Source: Sphingomonadaceae bacterium
GTDB taxonomy: Bacteria > Pseudomonadota > Alphaproteobacteria > Sphingomonadales > Sphingomonadaceae
Direction of reading: 5' to 3'
DNA length: 9,669 nt
Assembly (NCBI GenBank): GCA_016462305.1
Contig: JAEMTM010000046.1
Location: forward strand, 1 to 9,669
The notes beneath the pieces are model-generated. The model searched no databases. It had not been told where the DNA came from and saw only the letters and a list, made by a program, of their open reading frames with translations. The position numbers and the translations under genes are program-made. Shown in pieces: positions 1 to 6,577 of this stretch. Numbering within the stretch: position 1 is the stretch's first letter; each line of letters begins with the position of its first letter.

Positions 1-392
1 GGCTCTGGCTCAGGTGCTGGAGCAGCGGCTGCTGCGGCGGCAGCTTCTTCAGCTTCGGCAATTTTGGTTGCCTTGTCTTCTGCGCGATCCTTGGCTTTTT
101 GGCCTGGCTCACCCTTATTCGGGTTGCTCTTGACCTTACGTTCCTTAACACCAGCGACGTCCAAGAAGCGGGCAACGCGGTCCGATGGCTGTGCACCAGC
201 GGCGAGCCAATGCTTCGCACGCTCGGCATCGAGGATCATGCGCTCGGCGCTGTCCTTGGGAAGCTGCGGGTTGTAGCTACCGATACGCTCAATGAACTTC
301 CCATCGCGCGGTGCGCGGGCGTCGGCCACGACGATTTTATAATAAGGGCGCTTTTTCGAACCGCCCCGCGACAGACGCATTGATAATGCCAT
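1..392 (-). CDS. rpsP: 30S ribosomal protein S16, 3' end outside window
   Basis: This gene encodes small-subunit ribosomal protein S16, which binds 16S rRNA during 30S assembly. It is read on the minus strand from the ATG at 392-390. The protein opens MALSMRLSRGGSKKRPYYKI and continues with VVADARAPRDGKFIERIG, the classic S16 N-terminus. Further on, SERMILDAERAKHWL-like and GAQPSDRV segments also match the family. About 130 codons are visible and the stop lies beyond position 1. The last visible part is an Ala/Glu/Pro-rich low-complexity tail, longer than the compact S16 of E. coli (about 82 aa). A good Shine-Dalgarno sequence (AAAGGTGAG on the minus strand, 409-401) sits 8 bases before the start. 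It follows ffh by 45 bp on the same strand and probably shares its transcript. The ffh-rpsP order is common in Proteobacteria, where rimM, trmD and rplS often follow. Confidence 0.95.
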   Translation of the reverse strand, partial: MALSMRLSRGGSKKRPYYKIVVADARAPRDGKFIERIGSYNPQLPKDSAERMILDAERAKHWLAAGAQPSDRVARFLDVAGVKERKVKSNPNKGEPGQKAKDRAEDKATKIAEAEEAAAAAAAAPAPEPE

Positions 393-437
393 AAAACTAA
401 CTCACCTTTCTTAAAACTTATCAATTAAAACAATATT

Positions 438-1925
438 TTATTTCTTTTTGTTCAAAAGCCTTGCGAGGTCTGGCGGCATCCCGCCACCGCCACCCATTCC
501 GGGAAATCCACTTATGCCGGGTGGCATCGCGCCGGGGGGAAGGCCGTGCATCCCCTCCATCGCGCCACCCAAATCTGCGCCGCCTTTTCCGCCGCCGAAC
601 ATCGCGGCAAGGCCCTTAAGCCCTCCCATTTTGCGGATGCGTTTCATGGCGCTTGCCATTTCCTGGTGCATTTTGATCAGCTTATTGACGTCTTGCACCG
701 TCATGCCCGACCCTTTGGCAATGCGGATCTTGCGCTTGGCGTTCAACAATTCTGGCTTGGCGCGTTCTTTCGGTGTCATCGAACCGATGATGGCGTCCAT
801 ATGCACCAGCAACTTATCGTTCATACCGCTGGCGTCCATCGCCTGCTTGGCCTTTTTCATGCCGGGCATCATGCCAGCCAATGCACCAAGTCCGCCCATC
901 TTGGTCATTTGACGAAATTGCATCCGCAGGTCGTCCATGTCGAACTGACCCTTGGCCATTTTGGCGGCCAGCTTGTCGGCATCCTCCTTTTCGACCATTT
1001 CGGACGCACGTTCGACCAAGCCGACGACGTCACCCATGCCCAAAATACGGCCAGCGACACGGCTTGGGTTGAATGCCTCAATCGCATCCAGCTTCTCGCC
1101 GACACCCGCAAATTTGATTGGCTTACCCGTAATAGCGCGCATCGACAGGGCCGCACCGCCGCGCGCATCACCATCCATGCGAGTCAGCACGATACCGGTC
1201 AGATCAACGCGCTCGCCAAAACTTTTCGCAACATTCACCGCGTCCTGACCCGTGAGCGAGTCCACGACCAGCAGAATTTCCTGCGGCACCGAAACCTTCG
1301 CCACCGCCTGCATTTCGTCCATCAGTTGCTGATCAACATGTAAACGACCAGCGGTGTCGAGGATGAGGACGTCAAAGCCCTGTAGCTTTGCCGCCTGCAT
1401 AGCGCGCTTGGCAATATCGACAGGCATTTGCCCCTGAACGATGGGTAAGGTTGCGACCTCAGTCTGCGTACCAAGCGTGCCCAGTTGCTCCTGCGCAGCC
1501 GGACGATTGACGTCGAGCGACGCCATCAGGACTTTCTTGCCCTGCTTCGTCTTCAACATCTTCGCGATTTTTGCGGTCGTAGTGGTTTTACCCGAACCCT
1601 GAAGGCCGACCATCATGATGATCGCGGGTGGCGCAACGGCCAGGTTCAGGTCGCTTTGTTCAGCGCCCAACATTTCAACAAGCGCGTCGTTGACGATTTT
1701 GACGACTTGCTGGCCAGGGGTGACTGACTTCAACACTTGTGCGCCGACGGCTTGCTCGGTCACCTTGTCGATGAATGCACGGACGACAGGCAACGCAACG
1801 TCAGCCTCAAGCAAGGCAACGCGCACTTCGCGCATCGCCTCACGCACATCAGCTTCGTTCAACGCCCCGCGACCGCGCAGGCGATCAAACACCCCTCCTA
1901 ACCGGTCACTCAGCTTGTCAAACAT
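438..1925 (-). CDS. ffh: Signal recognition particle protein Ffh (SRP54 GTPase)
   Basis: Ffh is the protein subunit of the signal recognition particle. It binds 4.5S RNA and the signal peptides of nascent membrane proteins, then docks with FtsY at the inner membrane. I place the start at the ATG at 1925-1923, giving 495 aa beginning MFDKLSDRLGG, because AAGGA lies 6 bases upstream. A second in-frame ATG at 1931 directly abuts that AAGGA and would add only two residues. The N domain covers about residues 1-90. The G domain follows with the P-loop GLQGSGKTTTTAK (107-119), DTAGRLH (190-196), TRMDGDARGG (248-257) and GVGEK (about 274). The M domain covers about 310-440. It is methionine-rich and contains KRKIRIAKGSG (about 397-407), the conserved RNA-binding segment. 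A Gly/Met/Pro-rich tail ends in NKKK. The gene is divergent from dapF and upstream of rpsP. Confidence 0.97.
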   Translation of the reverse strand: MFDKLSDRLGGVFDRLRGRGALNEADVREAMREVRVALLEADVALPVVRAFIDKVTEQAVGAQVLKSVTPGQQVVKIVNDALVEMLGAEQSDLNLAVAPPAIIMMVGLQGSGKTTTTAKIAKMLKTKQGKKVLMASLDVNRPAAQEQLGTLGTQTEVATLPIVQGQMPVDIAKRAMQAAKLQGFDVLILDTAGRLHVDQQLMDEMQAVAKVSVPQEILLVVDSLTGQDAVNVAKSFGERVDLTGIVLTRMDGDARGGAALSMRAITGKPIKFAGVGEKLDAIEAFNPSRVAGRILGMGDVVGLVERASEMVEKEDADKLAAKMAKGQFDMDDLRMQFRQMTKMGGLGALAGMMPGMKKAKQAMDASGMNDKLLVHMDAIIGSMTPKERAKPELLNAKRKIRIAKGSGMTVQDVNKLIKMHQEMASAMKRIRKMGGLKGLAAMFGGGKGGADLGGAMEGMHGLPPGAMPPGISGFPGMGGGGGMPPDLARLLNKKK

Positions 1926-2002
1926 CGACATTCCTTACCAAATCGCCCCATATGGCGCATAAACGAACAAAAAGCCGGTGAGCGAATCTTCGCCGACCAG
2001 CC

Positions 2003-2021
2003 TGGAAACTATGGATTTCCA
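2003..2021. repeat. Inverted repeat TGGAAA-N7-TTTCCA
   Basis: Perfect 6-base arms TGGAAA (2003-2008) and TTTCCA (2016-2021) are separated by 7 bases in the ffh/dapF gap. The spacing suits a dimeric regulator or a weak hairpin. No regulator can be named from the sequence, and a 6-base inverted repeat could occur by chance. Confidence 0.3.
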
Positions 2022-2099
2022 ACAAAAATTGAATGGCAGTCTTCCTGCCTTGCTATGGCGCTTAACAACACGCTTTCCAAAAAGCAAATCATTCCGTGT

Positions 2100-2163
2100 G
2101 GCGAGGGGCCCGATGACGGCAGCATGAGCGGTGGACACTCCGGCCTGTAGCCCCTAAATCGCC
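2100..2163 (+). promoter_or_regulatory. Putative structured 5' leader of dapF
   Basis: GGCGA (2100-2104) plus GGGGC (2105-2109) can pair with GCCCC (2150-2154) plus TCGCC (2159-2163). This gives a 10-bp helix with a 4-base TAAA bulge on the 3' side, enclosing about 40 bases with further GC-rich pairing options. The helix ends four bases before the dapF ATG (2168). dapF has no clear Shine-Dalgarno, so the fold would occupy the ribosome landing zone. I could not match it to the lysine riboswitch or any other riboswitch class I know. It could equally be a chance pairing in GC-rich DNA. Confidence 0.35.
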
Positions 2164-2167
2164 GTGG

Positions 2168-2974
2168 ATGGCAAAAGGCGAATTTCACAAGATGCATGGA
2201 CTGGGTAATGACTTTGTCATTATTGATGCGCGCGCATGCCCGATGGAAATGCCCCCTGCCCGCGCGCGGGCGATTGCGGACCGGAAGATCGGCATTGGCT
2301 GCGATCAGCTCATCCTTTTGCACAGCTCCAAAGTTGCCGATGTCGCGATGCGCATTTTTAACGCGGATGGCAGCGAAGTCGAAGCATGTGGCAATGCCTC
2401 GCGCTGCGTCGTTGCTTTGTTGAAACGAGACCTAAAAATCGAAACAAAGGGCGGGATTATTTCCGGGCAATTGTCCGGCAACGATGTAACCGTTTCCATG
2501 GGTGAAGCCAAATTCGACTGGCAGGACATTCCGCTCGCTTTTGCCATGGACAGTGGTGCCCTGCCCCTTGCGTGGGAAGAACTGGAAAGCCCCATGGCGG
2601 TCAACATGGGCAACCCGCACGCCGTGTTCTTTGTGCGCGACGCCGATGCGGTTGATCTCGCCCGGCTTGGCCCAATGATTGAGCATGACGCCGCCTTTCC
2701 AGAACGCGTAAATGTCAATGTCGCGTCCGTCGACGGCAATGCAATCCGCCTGAACGTTTGGGAGCGCGGCGCGGGCCTAACGGGCGCATGCGGCACAGGG
2801 GCCTGCGCTACGGCTGTTGCCGCGATCAGGCAAGGCAAGGTTTCGTCACCTGTTATCGTCCACCAATCCGGCGGCAGCTTGACCATCGCATGGGCACCGG
2901 GGCAGCCAGTTATCATGACCGGCAGCGCGACTTATGTCTTTACCGGACAAGCCGACTGGGATGATTTTGGATGA
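2168..2974 (+). CDS. dapF: Diaminopimelate epimerase
   Basis: DapF is a cytoplasmic, cofactor-independent epimerase. It converts LL- to meso-diaminopimelate for lysine and peptidoglycan synthesis. The 268-aa length is typical. The N-terminus FHKMHGLGNDFVIID (residues 6-20) is diagnostic. The two catalytic cysteines are both present: C74 in EACGNASRC and C208 in the ACGTGAC motif that follows ERGAG (199-203). MGNPHAVF (147-154) is also a family signature. The active-site motif reads CGNASRC, where many members have CGNGxRC. The ATG at 2168 is chosen because the conserved N-terminus begins only a few residues in. There is no clear ribosome-binding site, so initiation may be leaderless-like or depend on leader structure. 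It is the first gene of the dapF-mtaB-ftsY-ispZ run and its TGA overlaps the mtaB ATG. Confidence 0.96.
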   Translation: MAKGEFHKMHGLGNDFVIIDARACPMEMPPARARAIADRKIGIGCDQLILLHSSKVADVAMRIFNADGSEVEACGNASRCVVALLKRDLKIETKGGIISGQLSGNDVTVSMGEAKFDWQDIPLAFAMDSGALPLAWEELESPMAVNMGNPHAVFFVRDADAVDLARLGPMIEHDAAFPERVNVNVASVDGNAIRLNVWERGAGLTGACGTGACATAVAAIRQGKVSSPVIVHQSGGSLTIAWAPGQPVIMTGSATYVFTGQADWDDFG

Positions 2975-4236
2975 ATAGCCCGCCGCAGAAGCCTGAAGTT
3001 ATCAGCATGGGGTGCCGCCTGAACCTTGCCGAGAGCAATGCCTTGGCCGAGCAACTTGCAGGGCAGGAAGACATTGTCATCATTAACAGTTGCGCCGTCA
3101 CCAATGAATCCGTGCGCCAAACGCGGCAAGCCATTCGGCAAGCACATAAACGCCGCCCCGATGCCCGTGTATGGGTAACTGGCTGCGCGGCACAAGTGGA
3201 GCCTGAAACCTTTCAAAACATGCCAGAAGTGGCTGGTGTGTTCGGCAATCATGAGAAACAGAATGCCGCATTGCTGCGCGAGATAATCCATCGCCCGGAC
3301 CGCCCGGTTGTCGTGTCGGACATTATGACAATTGCGCAAACCGCACCGCATCTTGTCACCGCTTACGCGGGCAAAACCCGTGCCTTTGTTGAGGTGCAAA
3401 ATGGCTGCGACCATCGCTGCACCTTTTGCATCATACCTTATGGCCGGGGCAATAGCCGTTCTGTTCCAGCGGGTAGCGTTATCGAACATATTCAAAAACT
3501 GGTGGACACCGGTTTTCAAGAGGTCGTGCTGACGGGCGTCGATGTCACCAGCTATGGCCATGATCTGCCGGGACAGCCAAATCTAGGCTCGCTTGTTGAG
3601 CGCATCTTAAGGCTTGTGCCAGACCTTCCGCGCCTGCGTCTTTCGTCCATTGACGGCGTAGAAATTGACGCGCGGCTGTTTGACCTGCTGACCAGCGAAG
3701 CGCGAGTCATGCCGCATGTCCATCTGTCATTGCAGGCAGGCGACAATATGATCCTGAAGCGTATGAAACGGCGCCACAGCCGTGAACTGGCGATTGACCT
3801 TGTTGCGCGATTGAAAGCAAAAAGGCCCGACATTGCCATTGGCGCTGACATCATCGCCGGTTTCCCGACCGAGGATGACGCCATGTTTGCCAACAGCGTC
3901 GACCTCGTGCGCCAATGCGGCATCGTTCATGGACATATATTTCCCTATTCGTCCAAAAAGGGCACGCCAGCGGCGCGTATGCCGCAATTGCCGCCGCAGA
4001 TTATCAAGGCCCGCGCCAAAGCGCTGCGCACTGCGGTCGCCACCGAAAAGGCTGCTTGGATAAGTGCGCTCATAGGATCAATCCATAATGTTGCTGTCGA
4101 AAGCGGCGGATTGGCTGGTCACGCAGAAAATTTCGCCTATCTGAAGCTCAATAAGATGATGCCGGAAGGCCGTATCATATCGGTCCGTGTCACGCATATC
4201 CAAGACGGAAATTTACAGGCAGAGGTTATCGAATGA
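2971..4236 (+). CDS. mtaB: tRNA t6A37 methylthiotransferase MtaB
   Basis: MtaB is a radical-SAM methylthiotransferase. It adds a methylthio group to C2 of threonylcarbamoyladenosine at position 37 of ANN-decoding tRNAs. The 421-aa protein shows the three domains of the MiaB/RimO/MtaB class. The N-terminal UPF0004 domain has cluster cysteines C15 (GCRLNLAES), C41 (NSCAVTNES) and C72 (TGCAAQ). The radical-SAM core has the CxxxCxxC motif CDHRCTFC (C146, C150, C153) followed by IPYGRG, with LTGVDVTSYG, LRLSSID and HLSLQAGD further on. A short TRAM-like RNA-binding tail begins at about residue 365. MtaB is favoured over MiaB because the first motif reads GCRLNLAES and the SAM motif is CDHRCTFC, although the related enzymes are close. 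Its ATG overlaps the dapF stop and its TGA overlaps the ftsY start, indicating translational coupling. Confidence 0.9.
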   Translation: MNSPPQKPEVISMGCRLNLAESNALAEQLAGQEDIVIINSCAVTNESVRQTRQAIRQAHKRRPDARVWVTGCAAQVEPETFQNMPEVAGVFGNHEKQNAALLREIIHRPDRPVVVSDIMTIAQTAPHLVTAYAGKTRAFVEVQNGCDHRCTFCIIPYGRGNSRSVPAGSVIEHIQKLVDTGFQEVVLTGVDVTSYGHDLPGQPNLGSLVERILRLVPDLPRLRLSSIDGVEIDARLFDLLTSEARVMPHVHLSLQAGDNMILKRMKRRHSRELAIDLVARLKAKRPDIAIGADIIAGFPTEDDAMFANSVDLVRQCGIVHGHIFPYSSKKGTPAARMPQLPPQIIKARAKALRTAVATEKAAWISALIGSIHNVAVESGGLAGHAENFAYLKLNKMMPEGRIISVRVTHIQDGNLQAEVIE

Positions 4237-5162
4237 GTGAGAATGCTGGGTGGACGGACCGTTTGTTCGGCGGCCTTAAAAAAACGTCAGGTAAGCTGAC
4301 CGAGAATATCGCCGGGCTTGTTACCAAGGCAAAGCTCGACGCAAGCGACCTTGACGAGATTGAGGATGCTCTGATTGCCTCTGATCTCGGCCCAGCGATG
4401 GCCTCAGTAATCCGGGACAAGATTGCCGCTGGCCGATTTGACAAGGGCATTGATGCCGATGGCATAAGGCAGATCGTCGAGGATGAAATTGCTTCTGTGC
4501 TTGCGCCCGTTGCCTCCCCGCTGGAAATTGACGCTTTCCCGCGCCCTCAAGTCATTTTGGTCATTGGCGTTAACGGTTCAGGCAAAACAACGACCATCGC
4601 AAAACTTGCCAATCTGTTTCTGGAACAGGATTATGGCGTCATGCTGGCGGCGGGCGATACATTCCGCGCAGCCGCCATTGGCCAGTTGAAGATTTGGGCA
4701 GAGCGCATTGGCGTGCCGATTGTTACCGGCCCCGAAGGCGGCGACGCGGCGGGCGTGGTGTTTGACGCCGTCAAAAAGGCAACAGCCGAAGGGATCGATG
4801 TCCTGATCGTTGATACGGCTGGCCGATTACAAAACAAACGCGAGCTTATGGATGAACTTGCCAAGATCCGCCGCGTCTTGGGTCGCCTGAATCCAGCCGC
4901 ACCGCACAATGTCGTCCTCGTCCTTGACGCCACAACGGGCCAAAACGCGTTGTCACAGATTGAAACATTCAAGGAAGTTGCCGATGTTACGGGCTTGGTC
5001 ATGACTAAGCTAGATGGTAGCGCCCGTGGCGGCATATTGGTCGCGGCGGCGAAACAATTCGGACTGCCCATACACGCCATTGGCGTGGGCGAAGCTATTG
5101 ATGATTTGCGGCCATTTAATCCTCAGGACGTTGCCCGCGCCATCAGCGGTGGTTCATTATGA
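4233..5162 (+). CDS. ftsY: Signal recognition particle receptor FtsY
   Basis: FtsY is the membrane-associated GTPase that receives the SRP-ribosome complex and hands it to the Sec translocon. It forms a reciprocal GTPase heterodimer with Ffh. The protein is 309 aa, with an NG core and essentially no acidic A domain, unlike the roughly 500-aa E. coli protein. This short form is usual in alphaproteobacteria. The N domain covers about residues 1-100. G-domain motifs are GVNGSGKTTTIAKLA (112-126), GDTFRAAAIGQL (141-152), DTAGRL (194-199), TKLDGSARGG (258-267) and GVGE (284-287), then DLRPF. The N-terminal segment is a short amphipathic stretch (WTDRLFGGLKK) that may serve as the lipid-binding targeting helix. 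It overlaps mtaB and ispZ by 4 bases each. Confidence 0.96.
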   Translation: MSENAGWTDRLFGGLKKTSGKLTENIAGLVTKAKLDASDLDEIEDALIASDLGPAMASVIRDKIAAGRFDKGIDADGIRQIVEDEIASVLAPVASPLEIDAFPRPQVILVIGVNGSGKTTTIAKLANLFLEQDYGVMLAAGDTFRAAAIGQLKIWAERIGVPIVTGPEGGDAAGVVFDAVKKATAEGIDVLIVDTAGRLQNKRELMDELAKIRRVLGRLNPAAPHNVVLVLDATTGQNALSQIETFKEVADVTGLVMTKLDGSARGGILVAAAKQFGLPIHAIGVGEAIDDLRPFNPQDVARAISGGSL

Positions 5163-5788
5163 GCGAAGTCACTCAAAAACAAAAGCCATCGGGCAAGCTG
5201 AACTTCGTCCTCGATTTCGGACCGTTATTGTTGTTTTTTGTGGCGTCAAAGTTTGGCAGTTCCGACACCGACCCAAAACAGGGCGCGATTATCGGTACCG
5301 CAGCGTTCATGGTCGCCATCATCGTCGCGGTGATCGTGTCAAAGTTCAAGCTGGGCAAGATTTCGCCAATGTTGAAGCTAACGGCGGCCTTGGGCATATT
5401 CTTCGGCGCGCTAACGATCTGGTTTCACGACGAACGCTTTATCCAGATTAAGCCGACGATCATCTATGCGTTTTTTGCGGCCTTGCTACTTGGCGGGTGG
5501 ATGCGTGGTAAGGCGATGCTGAAATATGTTCTGGAGGCAGCCTATCAGGGTCTGAACGAAGCTGGCTGGTTGAAGCTATCTTTAAGCTGGGGCCTGTTTT
5601 TCCTTGCGCTGGCGGGATTGAACGAGATTTTCCGTCGACCCGAATGGTTTTCGTTCGACACATGGCTTTCGATCAAAGTGTGGGGTGTAACCGCTCTCAC
5701 CTTCCTTTTCGCCTTGGCCAATATCCCTATGCTGATGCGCCACGGCCTGAAGCTCGGCGATGATGCCGAGCTTCCGCCGCAGGGATAA
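5159..5788 (+). CDS. ispZ: Inner-membrane septation protein IspZ/YciB
   Basis: This is a polytopic inner-membrane protein of the IspZ/YciB (intracellular septation protein A) family. The family is linked to cell envelope synthesis and division, but its biochemical activity is not established. The 209-aa protein has about five or six hydrophobic segments. Family signatures are LDFGPLLLFF near residue 18, the FHDERFIQIKPTIIY stretch near 88-102, and LSWGLFFLALAGLNE near 142-156. The length is slightly above the usual 180-200 aa. The charged first 14 residues and an acidic C-terminus (DDAELPPQG) look soluble. Its ATG overlaps the ftsY TGA, making it the last gene of the dapF run. It converges on sodB with only 3 bases between the stop codons. 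Confidence 0.9.
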   Translation: MSEVTQKQKPSGKLNFVLDFGPLLLFFVASKFGSSDTDPKQGAIIGTAAFMVAIIVAVIVSKFKLGKISPMLKLTAALGIFFGALTIWFHDERFIQIKPTIIYAFFAALLLGGWMRGKAMLKYVLEAAYQGLNEAGWLKLSLSWGLFFLALAGLNEIFRRPEWFSFDTWLSIKVWGVTALTFLFALANIPMLMRHGLKLGDDAELPPQG

Positions 5789-5791
5789 GCG

Positions 5792-6412
5792 TTAGCTTTG
5801 ATCGGCGCGTGATGCGCCGTTGCCATCGAGATTTTCCGCGACAAATTCCCAGTTGATTGCCTTGTTCAACAACGCATCGACGTAATTCGGGCGGGCGTTG
5901 CGATAATCGATATAATAAGCATGTTCCCACACATCGATCGTCAGCAACGGCTTCATATCGTGCGCCACGGGCGTATCGGCGTCATGCAGCGACGTGATTT
6001 TCAACCTGTCTCCGTCAAGGACCAACCACGCCCAACCACTGGCGAAATGGCCAACCGCTTCTTCTTTCAGCTTTGCCAACATATTTTCATGGCTGCCAAA
6101 GCCTTCATCGATCATCGCTTTCAGCTTGCCCGTCGGTGCCTGCTGCTCTGGCGTCAGGCATTTCCAGTAGAAACTGTGGTTCCAAATTTGCGCGGCGTTG
6201 TTGAACAACCCCTTGTTGCCTTGCGCTTTGGCAGCAGTTATGACTTCAACCAAAGACGCGCCTGACAAGGCGGCATCATCGGCAATCAAATTGTTGGTTT
6301 TATCGACATAGGCTTTATGGTGCTTGCCGTGGTGATAATCGAATGTCTCGGCGGAAATGAGAGCACCAAAGGCGGATGTGTCGTATGGCAGGTCGGGGAG
6401 AATGAATGACAT
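5792..6412 (-). CDS. sodB: Superoxide dismutase, iron type
   Basis: This enzyme dismutates superoxide to hydrogen peroxide and oxygen, and is normally cytoplasmic. It is 206 aa and has both halves of the Fe/Mn-SOD fold. The expected metal ligands are H27 (in FDYHHGKHH), H79 (in IWNHSFYW), D160 and H164 (in DVWEHAYYIDY). The AAQIWNH context, which supplies the active-site glutamine from the N-terminal half, and GHFASGWAWLV favour the iron-specific subgroup over the manganese one, though cambialistic activity cannot be excluded. No signal peptide is present. The ATG at 6412 opens MSFILPDLPYD, the normal family N-terminus. The ribosome-binding site is weak (AAAGA about 9 bases upstream). The gene is divergent from the PuuD-like gene and convergent with ispZ. 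Confidence 0.95.
   Translation of the reverse strand: MSFILPDLPYDTSAFGALISAETFDYHHGKHHKAYVDKTNNLIADDAALSGASLVEVITAAKAQGNKGLFNNAAQIWNHSFYWKCLTPEQQAPTGKLKAMIDEGFGSHENMLAKLKEEAVGHFASGWAWLVLDGDRLKITSLHDADTPVAHDMKPLLTIDVWEHAYYIDYRNARPNYVDALLNKAINWEFVAENLDGNGASRADQS
5803..5819. other. Perfect hairpin at the ispZ/sodB convergence
   Basis: CGGCGC (5803-5808) and GCGCCG (5814-5819) form a perfect 6-bp stem with a 5-base loop. It lies 15 bases past the ispZ stop and within the last codons of sodB. Neither strand has a T run after it, so it is not a canonical intrinsic terminator. It could still stabilise the ispZ 3' end or slow opposing polymerases. A chance origin in GC-rich coding DNA is possible. 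Confidence 0.35.
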
Positions 6413-6438
6413 TGCTTATCTTTCTGTATCGAATGGTT

Positions 6439-6472
6439 CGGAAGCAAACGCATCGGGACAGTCCCCGTTCCG
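6439..6472. repeat. Nested inverted repeat upstream of sodB
   Basis: An 11-base perfect palindrome, GGGAC-A-GTCCC (6455-6465), lies inside a second pair of arms, CGGAA (6439-6443) and TTCCG (6468-6472). It lies 27-60 bases upstream of the sodB start. It may be an operator, a leader hairpin of the sodB mRNA, or a REP-like extragenic palindrome. A core of this GGGGACTGTCCC type is familiar from REP-type repeats in other bacteria, but that link is inference only. Confidence 0.45.
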
Positions 6473-6525
6473 TCAGTCACGCACTGCTAACGCAGAAAAT
6501 ATGTGACAAGCCTCTGCCATACAGA

Positions 6526-6566
6526 TAGGCATCATCGCATCAGCGGCAATACCGCCTGAATGCCTA
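6526..6566 (+). promoter_or_regulatory. Leader hairpin ending at the ribosome-binding site of the PuuD-like gene
   Basis: TAGGCAT (6526-6532) pairs perfectly with ATGCCTA (6560-6566). Inside it, GCGG (6543-6546) pairs with CCGC (6552-6555). The 3' arm shares its last base with the AGGGGAG Shine-Dalgarno (6566-6572). A folded leader could therefore tune translation of the gene starting at 6578. Whether the RNA starts far enough upstream to include the 5' arm is unknown. Confidence 0.35.
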
Positions 6567-6577
6567 GGGGAGAAAAT

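Larger units (their letters stand above)
1926..2167. other. Divergent ffh/dapF intergenic control region
   Basis: This 242-base gap between two divergent genes must carry promoters for both, but no convincing sigma-70-type -35/-10 pair stands out. It contains three things listed separately: a 6-7-6 inverted repeat (2003-2021), a weak -24/-12-like match (2034-2048), and a GC-rich fold ending next to dapF (2100-2163). A further imperfect palindrome centred on CCATATGG (about 1943-1958) lies just upstream of the ffh Shine-Dalgarno. The conserved 4.5S RNA core (a GGTCAGG/GGAAGGAAGCAGCC-type sequence) was looked for because ffh is adjacent, and it is not present. Open frames here on both strands show no recognisable protein. 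Confidence 0.6.
6413..6577. other. Divergent sodB / PuuD-like intergenic region
   Basis: This 165-base gap must hold the promoters of sodB (minus) and the PuuD-like gene (plus). No clear -35/-10 pair was identified for either. Two inverted-repeat structures (6439-6472 and 6526-6566) are listed separately. A smaller CTGC-TAAC-GCAG hairpin sits at 6484-6495. No small gene with a credible start and ribosome-binding site was seen. Confidence 0.5.

Noticed and set aside
546..1343. 265-aa open frame on the plus strand, antisense to ffh
   Set aside because: It is His-rich with no recognisable domain, has no ribosome-binding site, and lies wholly within the strongly conserved ffh. It is a shadow frame.
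1932..2167. 4.5S SRP RNA gene next to ffh
   Set aside because: The conserved GGAAGGAAGCAGCC-type core was searched for by eye on both strands and is absent.
2305..2916. 203-aa open frame on the minus strand opposite dapF
   Set aside because: It has a Ser/Thr/Pro/Arg-biased shadow composition, no family motif, and lies over dapF, whose catalytic motifs are intact.
2932..3561. 209-aa open frame on the minus strand opposite mtaB
   Set aside because: It overlaps the radical-SAM coding region, shows no domain and has no promoter or ribosome-binding site.
6560..6577. Earlier ATG for the PuuD-like protein
   Set aside because: The AGGGGAG Shine-Dalgarno lies downstream of it and is correctly spaced for the ATG at 6578.
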